A DNA stretch of 64,000 nt from SG8-30 sp963695085. GTDB lineage: Bacteria > Pseudomonadota > Gammaproteobacteria > Steroidobacterales > Steroidobacteraceae. A program made the position numbers and the translations under genes. Of the stretch, positions 47,604 through 55,662 are shown one piece after another. The DNA lies in assembly GCA_963695085.1 (NCBI GenBank), contig CAVOFV010000008.1:186001-250000 (forward strand), written 5' to 3'. Within the stretch, counting starts at the first letter, position 1. Every line of letters begins with the position of its first letter. Below the pieces are notes generated by a model that was not told the DNA's origin, ran no database searches, and saw only the letters and a program-made list of their open reading frames with translations.

Positions 47604-48149
47604 ATGATGATACGGTTCTTGATCGCTGGAATGATGCTGGCGATGTGCCAGCCGGCCGTGGCCGCGGAATCGCCGGGCGACACACCGCTGCAACGCTCGG
47701 TCGCGCAGTTGAGCTCGTCGGTCGGTCACTGGGACGTCGTGACCGAATTCCTGAATGAGGACGGATCGGTCGCCAAGGCCGTGGCCGGAGCCTACACGTT
47801 CTCTTGGGTGGTGCCGGATCGCGTCGTTGCCGGTCGCAGCGACATCCCGGAACTGGGCCAGACCGCCGGCATCCTGTTCTACGTCAACGAAAAGAAGGCG
47901 CTTATCGAGATGGTGTCGGTCGGCGCCGACGGCAGGCTGTGGATCATGACCGGGCCACTCGGCGGCGAAGAGCGCCTGTCGCAGGAATTTCCGACCACCG
48001 ATGGCGGCACCCTGCGCCTGCGGTTCACGCGCTACAACATCGCCGCTGACAGCTTCGAATCGCGCATGGAGTACACGACGGACGGCGGCAGGACATGGAA
48101 GCCGGGCAATCACCAGGTTTTCCGTCGCGCGATGCAGCCAGCGACCTGA
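47604..48149 (+). CDS. Secreted DUF1579-like protein
   Basis: A 181-residue protein with a signal peptide (MIRFLIAGMMLAMCQPAVAA). LSSSVGHWDVVTEFLNEDGS, YTFSWVVPDRVVAGRSDIPE, LFYVNEKKALIEMVSVGADG and MEYTTDGGRTWKPGNHQVFR give a lipocalin-like barrel related to DUF1579 and to the cassette protein at 23579-24085. GGAGG at 47595 selects ATG 47604 over ATG 47592. Function unknown. Confidence 0.72.
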   Translation: MMIRFLIAGMMLAMCQPAVAAESPGDTPLQRSVAQLSSSVGHWDVVTEFLNEDGSVAKAVAGAYTFSWVVPDRVVAGRSDIPELGQTAGILFYVNEKKALIEMVSVGADGRLWIMTGPLGGEERLSQEFPTTDGGTLRLRFTRYNIAADSFESRMEYTTDGGRTWKPGNHQVFRRAMQPAT

Positions 48150-48178
48150 GCGCGGGCGCGCAGTCCTGGGGCCGACCC

Positions 48179-49030
48179 ATGGCACCGAGCATGAGGACGT
48201 ATTCACCGCGGGACCGGGATCATTGCCTGCGGATCTTCGACAGCAACCGGCCGCGCTCCTTTGCCGATTACGAGCGGGCGCAATTCGAGTCGTATCTGGA
48301 CTCCGGCGGCGGCACCTATTTCATCGTGGAGCGGCGCGGCGCCGTTGTCGGCTGCGGTGGTTACGCCATCTCACTTGACGGCAAGACCGCCGATCTTTGC
48401 TGGGGCATGATCGAGCAACGACTCCATCGTGAGCGGCTGGGCGAACTCCTGTTGCTCGGGCGGCTGCAGGCGATCGCCGCGCTCGGTCGGGTTGCCGGGG
48501 TGCGGCTCTCAACGAGCCAGTTCGCCGAAGGCTTCTACGCGCAGTATGGATTCAAGGCCGTGTCGCGCGTGGCGGACGGCTTTGGCACGGGGCTGGACAG
48601 GGTAGAGATGCGGCTTGACCTGACCGTCAAGGTGCGGACACGGGTGCTTGAGTCCTGGCGCCTGCTGGGGCAGAACATGCGCACCGGGAGGTCCCTACCG
48701 CGTGCCCGGCGCAAGGAGAAGCCCATGACCGGCCAGGAACAAAAGGTGGAGTGCCGCACGCCGATGCCGGGCAGCCAGGGCACGCGCATTCCGAAGTGGA
48801 AGTACGATGCGGTGCGCGAAGCGATCCGGGCGGTTGTCCCCCGCACCAAGGAAGGCATCGAATTCCGCTCGCTGGCCACACTGGTGGCGAAGGCCATGCC
48901 AGTCGCGGACCGGCGCAAGTTCGGCTCGGTCGCCTGGCACACGACGACCGTCAAGCTGCACATGGAAGTGATCGGTGAACTGGCACGCGTGCCGGATTCA
49001 AGGCCGCAGCGACTCAGGCTCATCCGGTAA
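48179..49030 (+). CDS. GNAT acetyltransferase reading through into a DUF6958-like domain
   Basis: One open frame of 283 residues. Residues 1-150 are a GNAT: YFIVERRGAVVGCGGYAISL, LCWGMIEQRLHRERLGELLL and RLSTSQFAEGFYAQYGFKAV. From about residue 183 a second domain follows, KVECRTPMPGSQGTRIPKWK, YDAVREAIRAVVPRTKEGIE and LHMEVIGELARVPDSRPQRL, resembling DUF6958 proteins, which are normally stand-alone. AAGGAG at 48713-48718 precedes an in-frame ATG at 48725, so the second domain may also be made separately. The ORF is either a fusion or two genes whose separating stop was lost. Confidence 0.72.
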   Translation: MAPSMRTYSPRDRDHCLRIFDSNRPRSFADYERAQFESYLDSGGGTYFIVERRGAVVGCGGYAISLDGKTADLCWGMIEQRLHRERLGELLLLGRLQAIAALGRVAGVRLSTSQFAEGFYAQYGFKAVSRVADGFGTGLDRVEMRLDLTVKVRTRVLESWRLLGQNMRTGRSLPRARRKEKPMTGQEQKVECRTPMPGSQGTRIPKWKYDAVREAIRAVVPRTKEGIEFRSLATLVAKAMPVADRRKFGSVAWHTTTVKLHMEVIGELARVPDSRPQRLRLIR

Positions 49031-49053
49031 CCGGACTCACGGCAGGGGGTATC

Positions 49054-49440
49054 ATGCGTATCAGGCTTAACAGCATCATCGTGCACGACCAGGACGGCGC
49101 GCTGCGCTTCTACACCAGCGTGCTCGGTTTCGTGAAGAAGACCGATCTGCCCGCCGGCGACTTCCGCTGGCTGACGGTCGCGTCCGCGGATGAACCCGAT
49201 GGCACCGAACTGGTCCTGGAGCCGAACGCCAACCCGGCGGCCGCCACCTACCAGGCTGCGCTGTTCGAGGCCCGCATTCCGCTGACCGCGTTCGAGGTGG
49301 ACGACATCGAGGCGGAACACGTGCGGCTGCTCGGGCGGGGGGTCGAGTTCTCGACCAGGCCGACGGACGCAGGCACCGCAATCATCGCCATCTTCGACGA
49401 CACCTGCGGCAACTGGATACAGCTCTACCAGAAGAAGTAG
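49054..49440 (+). CDS. VOC-family (glyoxalase-like) protein
   Basis: A 128-residue protein: MRIRLNSIIVHDQDGALRFY, TSVLGFVKKTDLPAGDFRWL, ELVLEPNANPAAATYQAALF and IIAIFDDTCGNWIQLYQKK. The HDQD.ALRFY.xVLGF..KxD.P.G..RWLTV pattern is common in glyoxalase-like resistance or unknown proteins. CAGGGGGT precedes ATG 49054. Unknown substrate. Confidence 0.9.
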   Translation: MRIRLNSIIVHDQDGALRFYTSVLGFVKKTDLPAGDFRWLTVASADEPDGTELVLEPNANPAAATYQAALFEARIPLTAFEVDDIEAEHVRLLGRGVEFSTRPTDAGTAIIAIFDDTCGNWIQLYQKK

Positions 49441-49496
49441 CCGGCTTGGCGTGGTAGGCTCGACGACGCCAGATCACGCTGGCGGAGGGGGATGAC

Positions 49497-49913
49497 ATGA
49501 ACAAGAACTTCTTCATCGCCTGGGCGGTCGTGTTTGTCGTGTGGATGGCGGGCGGCTTCGTCGTGCACGGCGTACTGCTCGGGACCGACTACGCGCAGTT
49601 GCCGCAGCTCTTCCGCGCGGAAGAGGATTCAGCACAGTACTTTCATTTCATGTTGCTCGCGCACGTCATCATGGCCGGCGCGTTCACGTGGATCTACGCT
49701 CGCGGCCGGGAGGACAAGGCCTGGCTGGGCCAGGGCGTGCGGTTCGGTATTGCCGTTGCGCTGCTGGCCGCAGTGCCGACCTACATGATGTACTTCGTCG
49801 TGCAACCGATGCCCGGGGCGCTTGCCGTCAAGCAGGCGGTTTTTGACAGCGTCCTGTGCGTGCTGCTGGGTGCCATCGTCGCGTTCCTGTATCGCCACCA
49901 GAAACGGGCCTGA
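49497..49913 (+). CDS. Hypothetical four-helix membrane protein
   Basis: A 138-residue protein: NKNFFIAWAVVFVVWMAGGF, then VVHGVLLGTDYAQLPQLFRA, HFMLLAHVIMAGAFTWIYAR, GVRFGIAVALLAAVPTYMMY and VFDSVLCVLLGAIVAFLY. The W.GGF.VHG.LL..DY..LP.LFR.E.D...YF.FML.AH pattern recurs in uncharacterised proteobacterial proteins. GGAGGGGGATGAC precedes ATG 49497. Function unknown. Confidence 0.8.
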   Translation: MNKNFFIAWAVVFVVWMAGGFVVHGVLLGTDYAQLPQLFRAEEDSAQYFHFMLLAHVIMAGAFTWIYARGREDKAWLGQGVRFGIAVALLAAVPTYMMYFVVQPMPGALAVKQAVFDSVLCVLLGAIVAFLYRHQKRA

Positions 49914-49946
49914 CATACCGGTACGTCTCGGTTTGCTGCTTGGGCC

Positions 49947-49982
49947 GTTGCCGGGCGCCATCGTATGATGGCGCCCGGCAAC
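49947..49982. repeat. Perfect 16-bp stem, 4-base loop hairpin
   Basis: GTTGCCGGGCGCCATC (49947-49962) and its exact complement (49967-49982) enclose GTAT. It has no T-run, and it touches the start codon of the next gene (ATG 49983). As RNA it would be extremely stable and would hide the space where a ribosome site should be. Confidence 0.9.
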
Positions 49983-50480
49983 ATGTCCGATGCCATCGCG
50001 GAAGCACCGATGACCGACCAGGCATTTCAGGATTTCTATCCGGACGATCTCGGCCACTGCTACGGCTGCGGCAGGAACAACGAGCACGGTCACCAGCTGA
50101 AAAGCTACTGGGACGGTGACGTCTCCGTCGCCCGCTTCATTCCCAGGCCGTACCACACGGCCATACCCGGGTTCGTGTACGGTGGCCTGATCGCCTCGCT
50201 GATTGACTGTCACGGCACCGGCACGGCAGCCGCGGCCGCCTACCGAGCCGAGGGTCGCGACATGGGCACGGCGCCGGCGCTTCGGTTCGTGACCGCGTCG
50301 CTCAAGGTGGACTACCTCGCACCGACGCCGCTCGGTATGGAGCTGGAACTGCGCGGCACCCCGGTTGAGGTCACGGGACGCAAGGTCATCGTCGACATCG
50401 TGCTGTCGGCTGGTGGCAAGACTTGCGCCAGGGGCCAGGTGATCGCGGTGAGGATGCCGGAGAGCATGGTGCCAAGATGA
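49983..50480 (+). CDS. PaaI-family hotdog thioesterase
   Basis: A 165-residue hotdog protein: YPDDLGHCYGCGRNNEHGHQ and FVYGGLIASLIDCHGTGTAA carry a Cys-x2-Cys (CYGCGRNN) and the catalytic-helix Asp and His (GGLIASLIDCHG). RFVTASLKVDYLAPTPLGME is the core strand pair. This is the 4HBT family branch with the CFGCGxxNxxGLxLK block. Starts at ATG 49983 or 50010 are possible; the first lies immediately after a hairpin. Probable acyl-CoA thioesterase. Confidence 0.85.
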   Translation: MSDAIAEAPMTDQAFQDFYPDDLGHCYGCGRNNEHGHQLKSYWDGDVSVARFIPRPYHTAIPGFVYGGLIASLIDCHGTGTAAAAAYRAEGRDMGTAPALRFVTASLKVDYLAPTPLGMELELRGTPVEVTGRKVIVDIVLSAGGKTCARGQVIAVRMPESMVPR

Positions 50481-50502
50481 ACGCGGCGCGACGCTGACGA
50501 CC

Positions 50503-51357
50503 GTGCGTGTGCTGCTCACCGGTTCCTCGGGCCGGGTCGGTGGCGCCATTGGCGCGCTGCTTTCGGCGGATCACTCGGTCATTGGTCTTGACCGGGTGCC
50601 GGGAACCTTCACGACGCATGTCGGCAACCTAAACGACCGCGGATTGATGGACGAGCTGGTCGCCGACGTGGACGCTGTCATCCATACCGCCTCGCTGCAT
50701 GCCCCGCATGTGGGCCGGGCTGCGGACGTTTCGTTCGTGCGCACCAACGTGCATGGCACGCAGCGCCTGCTGGCAGCCTGCCTGGCACATGGGGTGCCGC
50801 GTTTCGTGTACACCAGCACCACTTCCCTGTACGGCCATGCGCTGGTCCCGCATGATCGCGCCGTGTTCGTCACCGAGGATCTCCTGCCGCGACCGCGCGA
50901 CATCTACGACACCACCAAGATCGCGGCGGAAGAAGCATGCCGCGAGGCTGCGGGCGCCGAGCTTGCCTGCATCAGCCTGCGGATCGCGCGCTGCTTCCCG
51001 GAGCCAGTTGAACGCATCGCTGTCTACCGGATGCACCGCGGTGTCGACCTGCGCGACGTGGCCGAGGCCCATCGGCTGGCGCTGGTCGCGCCCGTACACG
51101 GATTCGACGTGTGCAACGTGTCTGCGTCGTCGCCGTTCCTGCCTGAGGACGCCGAGGCCCTGCTGCACGACGCGCGCGCGGTGATTCAACGCCGCTGCCC
51201 GGACGCGGTAGAGGCGTTCAGGGTGCGCGGCTGGGAGTTTCCGCCTGGCATCGACCGCGTGTACGTGATCGACAAGGCCCGCGCCCTGCTCGGCTACCGG
51301 CCCCGGTACAATTTCAGTTCCCTGCTTGACGCCCAACCGGCAAAGGCCCTTGCCTGA
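50503..51357 (+). CDS. NAD-dependent epimerase/dehydratase family protein
   Basis: A 284-residue extended SDR starting at GTG 50503. RVLLTGSSGRVGGAIGALLS is the Rossmann glycine motif (TGxxGxxG), DAVIHTASLHAPHVG the sugar-loop block, RFVYTSTTSLYGHALVPHDR contains the catalytic Ser/Thr, and DIYDTTKIAAEEACREAAGA holds the Tyr-x3-Lys (YDTTK). It acts on nucleotide sugars or related molecules with NAD(P). The product is not inferable. Confidence 0.88.
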   Translation: MRVLLTGSSGRVGGAIGALLSADHSVIGLDRVPGTFTTHVGNLNDRGLMDELVADVDAVIHTASLHAPHVGRAADVSFVRTNVHGTQRLLAACLAHGVPRFVYTSTTSLYGHALVPHDRAVFVTEDLLPRPRDIYDTTKIAAEEACREAAGAELACISLRIARCFPEPVERIAVYRMHRGVDLRDVAEAHRLALVAPVHGFDVCNVSASSPFLPEDAEALLHDARAVIQRRCPDAVEAFRVRGWEFPPGIDRVYVIDKARALLGYRPRYNFSSLLDAQPAKALA

Positions 51358-51387
51358 GCCTGGCCGGCCGGTCATGGAGCGCCGCAC

Positions 51388-51951
51388 ATGGCACCCGAAC
51401 AGAATCCGTCATCCGTTGCCATTCGCCCATACGTGGCCGCCGACGCCGAGTTGCTGCTGCCGGCCGTGCTCGAATCCGTCGAGCAGGTCGGGCCGTGGCT
51501 GCCGTGGTGCCATCATGGGTACGACCTGAAGGAGGCGTGTGACTGGATCGCACGCTGTGAACAGAACCGGCGGGGCGGTACCGAATACAACTTCACGATC
51601 GTGGACGGTACCGGCCGGCTGCTGGGCGGCTGCGGCCTGAACCAGCTCCGGCCCGAGCACCGGCTCGCCAACCTCGGTTACTGGGTGCGCACGTCCGCCT
51701 GCGGGCGCGGCGTTGCGACGACGGCGGTGCGCGCACTCGCCGGCTTCGCTTTCAGTGAAACGGAACTGATCCGCCTCGAGCTGATCGTGGCGACCGGCAA
51801 CGATGCCAGCCGACGTGTGGCGGAAAAGGTCGGGGCGCTGCGCGAAGGCATTGCGCACGCTCGCCTGTATTTTCATGGCCGGGCGCACGATGCAATCGTT
51901 TACGCGCTGCTGCGCACGCGTCACCCGGAAACGTCCGGTCTGATATCGTGA
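51388..51951 (+). CDS. GNAT acetyltransferase, RimJ/RimL type
   Basis: A 187-residue acetyltransferase: SSVAIRPYVAADAELLLPAV, LPWCHHGYDLKEACDWIARC, GGCGLNQLRPEHRLANLGYW and VRTSACGRGVATTAVRALAG (the acetyl-CoA loop), then IVATGNDASRRVAEKVGALR. The order matches ribosomal-protein acetyltransferase-like GNATs. Starts 30 bp after the epimerase. Acceptor unknown. Confidence 0.92.
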   Translation: MAPEQNPSSVAIRPYVAADAELLLPAVLESVEQVGPWLPWCHHGYDLKEACDWIARCEQNRRGGTEYNFTIVDGTGRLLGGCGLNQLRPEHRLANLGYWVRTSACGRGVATTAVRALAGFAFSETELIRLELIVATGNDASRRVAEKVGALREGIAHARLYFHGRAHDAIVYALLRTRHPETSGLIS

Positions 51952-51998
51952 AGTCAGCGGCTGATCGACCAGCCGTCCGCTCGCTACCAGGGTGACCC

Positions 51999-52955
51999 AT
52001 GCCGAAAATCGCCGTGATCCAGCGTCCGCCCGTATTCCTGGACAAGGCAGCGACCATTGAAGCTGCGGTTTCCTCGCTGGGCGAGGCGGCCGCCGGCGGT
52101 GCCCGGATGGTGGTCTTCCCCGAGGCCTTCATTCCCGGCTATCCGGCCTGGATCTGGCGGCTGCGGCCGGGCACCGACATGGGTCTTTTCGAAGAAGTTT
52201 ACGCGCGCCTGCTGGGCAACGCCGTAAGCCTCGACGGCGACGACCTCGCGCCGCTGCGCGAGGCCGCCAGGCAACACCGCGTAACGATCGTTTGCGGCAT
52301 GAACGAGCGCGAGGCCGAATTCAGCCGCGGCACCCTCTACAACACGGTGGTGGTCATCGGGCCGACCGGTGAGGTCCTCAACAGGCACCGCAAGGTCATG
52401 CCGACCAGTCCTGAACGAATGGTCTGGGGATTTGGCGACGCGACCGGTCTGCGGACCGTCGAGACGCCCTGCGGGCGCGTCGGCACGATGCTGTGCTGGG
52501 AGAGTTACCTGCCGCTGGCGCGCTGCGCACTGTATGCACAGGGCATCGACGTCTACGTGGCGCCAACCTACGACAGTGGCCAGCGGTGGATCGCCAGCAT
52601 GCAGCACATCGGTCGCGAGGGCGGCTGCTGGGTGATCGGCAGCGGTTGTGCCTTCCAGGCACATCACATTTCCGACGCCGCGCCGGAACTGGCGGAGCTG
52701 TATCCCGAGCCGGACGAATGGGTGAACGCCGGCGATTCGGTCGTGGTCGCGCCGGGCGGCAAGGTCGTGGCGGGGCCCCTGCACGAGGAGTTCGGCATTT
52801 TGTACGCGGACATCGACCTGTCGCGGCCCGCCATCGCCAGGCGAAGCTTTGACGCCGTTGGCCACTACGCCCGGCCCGACCTTTTCTCGCTGCAGGTGAA
52901 CACAGCCCCCTCGCGTCCGGTCGAGTTTCGCAACGACCCGGATGCGGAAGACTGA
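51999..52955 (+). CDS. Carbon-nitrogen hydrolase (nitrilase-type)
   Basis: A 318-residue nitrilase superfamily enzyme with Glu42 (VVFPEAFIPGYP), Lys132 (LNRHRKVMPT) and Cys166 (MLCWESYLPLAR) as the catalytic triad. FPEAFIPGYPAWIW and CWESYLPLARCALYAQGID are the aliphatic/aromatic nitrilase pattern rather than amidase. It hydrolyses nitriles to acids. Length fits the family. It is preceded by a GNAT on the same strand with 47 bp between. Confidence 0.93.
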   Translation: MPKIAVIQRPPVFLDKAATIEAAVSSLGEAAAGGARMVVFPEAFIPGYPAWIWRLRPGTDMGLFEEVYARLLGNAVSLDGDDLAPLREAARQHRVTIVCGMNEREAEFSRGTLYNTVVVIGPTGEVLNRHRKVMPTSPERMVWGFGDATGLRTVETPCGRVGTMLCWESYLPLARCALYAQGIDVYVAPTYDSGQRWIASMQHIGREGGCWVIGSGCAFQAHHISDAAPELAELYPEPDEWVNAGDSVVVAPGGKVVAGPLHEEFGILYADIDLSRPAIARRSFDAVGHYARPDLFSLQVNTAPSRPVEFRNDPDAED

Positions 52956-53071
52956 ACGGCTGGCGGCGCCACGTCGACCGGCGGCCCGTGATTGCTGTAC
53001 GCTCGCTGTCACGGTCCTGCCGTACGCCGTTGCGCCGGCATGGAACCGGATGTCAATTGAGGGGGAAGGAT

Positions 53072-53356
53072 ATGCCAAGGTACGTCATTGAGCGGGCGCT
53101 GCCCGGGATCGGCTCGGCGGAACGCGAGACCCTGCGTGGCGCGGCGCAGAAATCGAACGGCGTTCTCGCGGAGATGCGCGCCGAGAAGAAGTTCATCCAG
53201 TGGGAGCACAGCTACGTGGCCAGCGACAAGACGGTCTGCATCTACCTCGCCGACAGCGAGGCGCTGGTGCACGAGCACGCCAAGCGCAGCGGGTTTCCAG
53301 CGACCGTGGTCACGACGGTTGCCAGGATGATCGACCCGACCACTGCCGAGAACTGA
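53072..53356 (+). CDS. DUF4242 (SCO4226-like) small protein
   Basis: A 94-residue protein: MPRYVIERALPGIGSAERET, LRGAAQKSNGVLAEMRAEKK, FIQWEHSYVASDKTVCIYLA and VHEHAKRSGFPATVVTTVAR. This is DUF4242, where SCO4226 is a nickel-binding ferredoxin-like protein. The metal-site histidines HEHAKRSGFP are present. GGGGGAAGGA at 53061-53070 selects ATG 53072. Confidence 0.93.
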   Translation: MPRYVIERALPGIGSAERETLRGAAQKSNGVLAEMRAEKKFIQWEHSYVASDKTVCIYLADSEALVHEHAKRSGFPATVVTTVARMIDPTTAEN

Positions 53357-53485
53357 GTCGCCAGCAGCCGCCGGGACAACCGCGTAACGCCCTGGGTTGC
53401 GCGGTCGTCCGCAGTTCCGGCGCGCGCCAAAAGGTGCGATGCTGGGCGCCCGACCGGCGTTACGCCGGTTGACCCGTGTGCCGCC

Positions 53486-53941
53486 ATGAAAATGACGCCT
53501 CGACGCCTCAAGTGGCTGCTCAACGTCTACCCGCCCTACTGGGCAACCGGCATCCGGGTCACGCACGTCGCGCCGGACTGGCGCGAAGCGCGTGTCGAAC
53601 TCCGCCTGCACTGGTACAACCGCAACGCCGTCGGCACGCATTTCGGTGGCAACCTGTACCTGATGGCCGATCCGTGGATCATGCTGTTGCTGATCCAGCT
53701 GCTCGGCCCGGATTACGTCGTCTGGGACAAGTCGGCGCGCATCGACTTCCGCAGGCCGGGTACCGGCTGTGTGTGCGCGCTCGTGCGGATCGAAGACAAG
53801 GTGCTGGCCATCATGCGGCGCGAGACGCAACACGGCGTCGCTTACGATCACGAGTTCGAGTTCGACATCCGCGACGAGCGCGGCGAGGTCGTCGCCATCG
53901 TGCACAAGACCCTGCACGTACGACGTCGTAAGGCCGGCTGA
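53486..53941 (+). CDS. DUF4442 hotdog-fold protein
   Basis: A 151-residue hotdog protein: RRLKWLLNVYPPYWATGIRV, LRLHWYNRNAVGTHFGGNLY, LMADPWIMLLLIQLLGPDYV and VWDKSARIDFRRPGTGCVCA. NAVGTHFGGNLYLMADP is the usual DUF4442 active-helix region. A short form is at 39437-39907. Putative thioesterase. Confidence 0.88.
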   Translation: MKMTPRRLKWLLNVYPPYWATGIRVTHVAPDWREARVELRLHWYNRNAVGTHFGGNLYLMADPWIMLLLIQLLGPDYVVWDKSARIDFRRPGTGCVCALVRIEDKVLAIMRRETQHGVAYDHEFEFDIRDERGEVVAIVHKTLHVRRRKAG

Positions 53942-53975
53942 CATTGCGCAGACCATGCGCAGCAAGGAGAAACCT

Positions 53976-54374
53976 GTGGACCGAGGATCGTTTCGCCGCG
54001 CCGTCGAAGCGGGTGACCTCGACGGCATGGTCGGCGCCTTCGCCGAGGATGCCGTACTGCACAGCCCGATCACCCATCCGCCCTTCGAAGGCAAGCAGGT
54101 CATCGGCGTGTTGCTCGGCGTCCTGATGGAGGTCTTCCGCGACTTTCACTACACCGATGAACTCGAGGCCGGTGACGGCACGCGGGCGCTGGTCTTTCGT
54201 GCCAGGGTCGCGGATCGCGACGTCGAGGGTATTGACCTGCTGCGGTTCGACGCCGCGGGCCGCATCCGGGACCTGACCGTGATGGTGAGGCCGCGCTCCG
54301 GTCTCGAGGCATTGCTGAAGGAAGTTGCGCCGCGGCTGGCAGCCGCGGCCGGCAAGGCGGGCGCACAGCCATGA
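53976..54374 (+). CDS. NTF2-like (SnoaL-type) protein
   Basis: A 132-residue protein: RAVEAGDLDGMVGAFAEDAV, LHSPITHPPFEGKQVIGVLL and DGTRALVFRARVADRDVEGI then LLRFDAAGRIRDLTVMVRP. This is the cone-shaped NTF2 fold of SnoaL-like ketosteroid-isomerase relatives. AAGGAG at 53964-53969 favours GTG 53976; ATG 53955 is in frame. The stop overlaps the next start (ATGA at 54371). Confidence 0.85.
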   Translation: MDRGSFRRAVEAGDLDGMVGAFAEDAVLHSPITHPPFEGKQVIGVLLGVLMEVFRDFHYTDELEAGDGTRALVFRARVADRDVEGIDLLRFDAAGRIRDLTVMVRPRSGLEALLKEVAPRLAAAAGKAGAQP

Positions 54375-54991
54375 CACCGGGCGTCCGAGAGACCCCGTCC
54401 ATCGATTTCTGGTTCGAATTCGGCAGCACTTACTCGTATCCCGCGACGATGCGCATCGAGTCGCTTGCTGCAAGGCGGAACATCGCCGTGACCTGGCGAC
54501 CCTTCCTGCTTGGTCCGATCTTCCGGGAGCACGGGCTTGCCGACTCGCCCTTCAACCTGAACCCGAGCAAGGGCCGCTACATGTGGCGCGACCTCGAGCG
54601 CATCTGCGCGGCGCATGACATCAAGTTCATGCGTCCGTCGGTGTTTCCGCGCAACGGGCTGCTGGCAGCGCGTGTTGCCTGCTGGCACCAGGAGGCACGG
54701 TGGCTGCCGACGTTCGTTCGGGGGGTCTTCAGCGCGAACTTTGCCGAAGATCGCGACATCGCGGATCCGGCCGTCGTCGGCAGTTGCCTTGCTGCTGCGG
54801 GCGTGGACCCTCTGCCGGCGCTCGAAGCGGCGCGGTCCGATGCCTCGAAGGACCGGCTGCGGCGGCAGACGGAAAACGCCGTTTCAATCGGCATCTTCGG
54901 CGCACCCTCCATGACCGTCGGCCAGGAGCTGTTTTGGGGCAATGACCGTCTGGAAGCGGCCTTATCATGGGCGGCAGGGCACAGTGCCTGA
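54371..54991 (+). CDS. 2-hydroxychromene-2-carboxylate isomerase-like (DsbA-fold) protein
   Basis: A 206-residue thioredoxin-superfamily protein: PSIDFWFEFGSTYSYPATMR, VTWRPFLLGPIFREHGLADS, RYMWRDLERICAAHDIKFMR and AVSIGIFGAPSMTVGQELFW then GNDRLEAALSWA. FWFEFGSxYSYP replaces the CxxC box with a Ser-containing site (a family hallmark). These kappa-class GST-like enzymes isomerise naphthalene-pathway intermediates or glutathione adducts. The exact substrate is uncertain. Confidence 0.93.
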   Translation: MTPGVRETPSIDFWFEFGSTYSYPATMRIESLAARRNIAVTWRPFLLGPIFREHGLADSPFNLNPSKGRYMWRDLERICAAHDIKFMRPSVFPRNGLLAARVACWHQEARWLPTFVRGVFSANFAEDRDIADPAVVGSCLAAAGVDPLPALEAARSDASKDRLRRQTENAVSIGIFGAPSMTVGQELFWGNDRLEAALSWAAGHSA

Positions 54992-55016
54992 CCCCGCGCG
55001 GCCCGGAGGACCACTC

Positions 55017-55652
55017 GTGCAGCATCCCGATGGCAGGCTCTGGCTGGTGGGTGGCGTGGCCGGCGTCTTGTCCGTCACGTGCTACGTCCTCGCGATTGCC
55101 CTGCCCTGGCCAGAGGGCCGGGGCAGTACGCTGGCCATGCTGGTGCTGGCGAGCACGTGGCCGGTACTCAGCATCGTCTATGCGTACGCGCTGTACGACT
55201 ACGTGGCGATGGAGCGCCAGGGCACGGCCAACCGGCTCGGCTTCGTGTTCGCGGCGGCCGCTTTCACGACGCTGCTTGCCATGATCGTCGTGCAGCTCGC
55301 CGTCGGTGCCGGCCTCGACGAGATAGTCGCGGGACTCGACGTCGCCGCGGCCGACGCCTTGCGGCGCGGGCTGCGGCTCATCGACCACGGCCTGGACGTG
55401 GCCTGGGACATCCTGATCGGGGTCGCGCTCGTGCTATCGGGCATCGCCATGGCACGGCGGGCAGGGCTCGGAATCGCCTGGGGCGTTGCCTCGGCCGTAC
55501 TCGGCGTGGCGCTCGTCGCGCTGAATGTCTTGTCCTTCCCATGGCCGCCCGCCGACAGCGGACTCGTCGACATCGGACCGCTCGTCGGCCTGTTCGTGAT
55601 GGCGCTCGGCGGCCGGCTGGCCTGGCTGGGGCGGCGCGCGCGACTTCACTGA
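55017..55652 (+). CDS. Hypothetical six-helix membrane protein
   Basis: A 211-residue protein from GTG 55017. Helices near LWLVGGVAGVLSVTCYVLAI, LAMLVLASTWPVLSIVYAYA, VFAAAAFTTLLAMIVVQLAV, ILIGVALVLSGIAMARRA, GVASAVLGVALVALNVLSFP and GPLVGLFVMALGGRLAWLG. The segment AADALRRGLRLIDHGLDVAWDILIG-like loop is shared by uncharacterised proteins. GGAGGACC at 55004-55011 supports the start. Function unknown. Confidence 0.75.
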   Translation: MQHPDGRLWLVGGVAGVLSVTCYVLAIALPWPEGRGSTLAMLVLASTWPVLSIVYAYALYDYVAMERQGTANRLGFVFAAAAFTTLLAMIVVQLAVGAGLDEIVAGLDVAAADALRRGLRLIDHGLDVAWDILIGVALVLSGIAMARRAGLGIAWGVASAVLGVALVALNVLSFPWPPADSGLVDIGPLVGLFVMALGGRLAWLGRRARLH

Positions 55653-55662
55653 GGGAAACACC

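Noticed and set aside
49947..49982. Rho-independent terminator
   Set aside because: The stem is perfect but there is no T-run on either side and it abuts a start codon, so I list it as a hairpin of unknown role.
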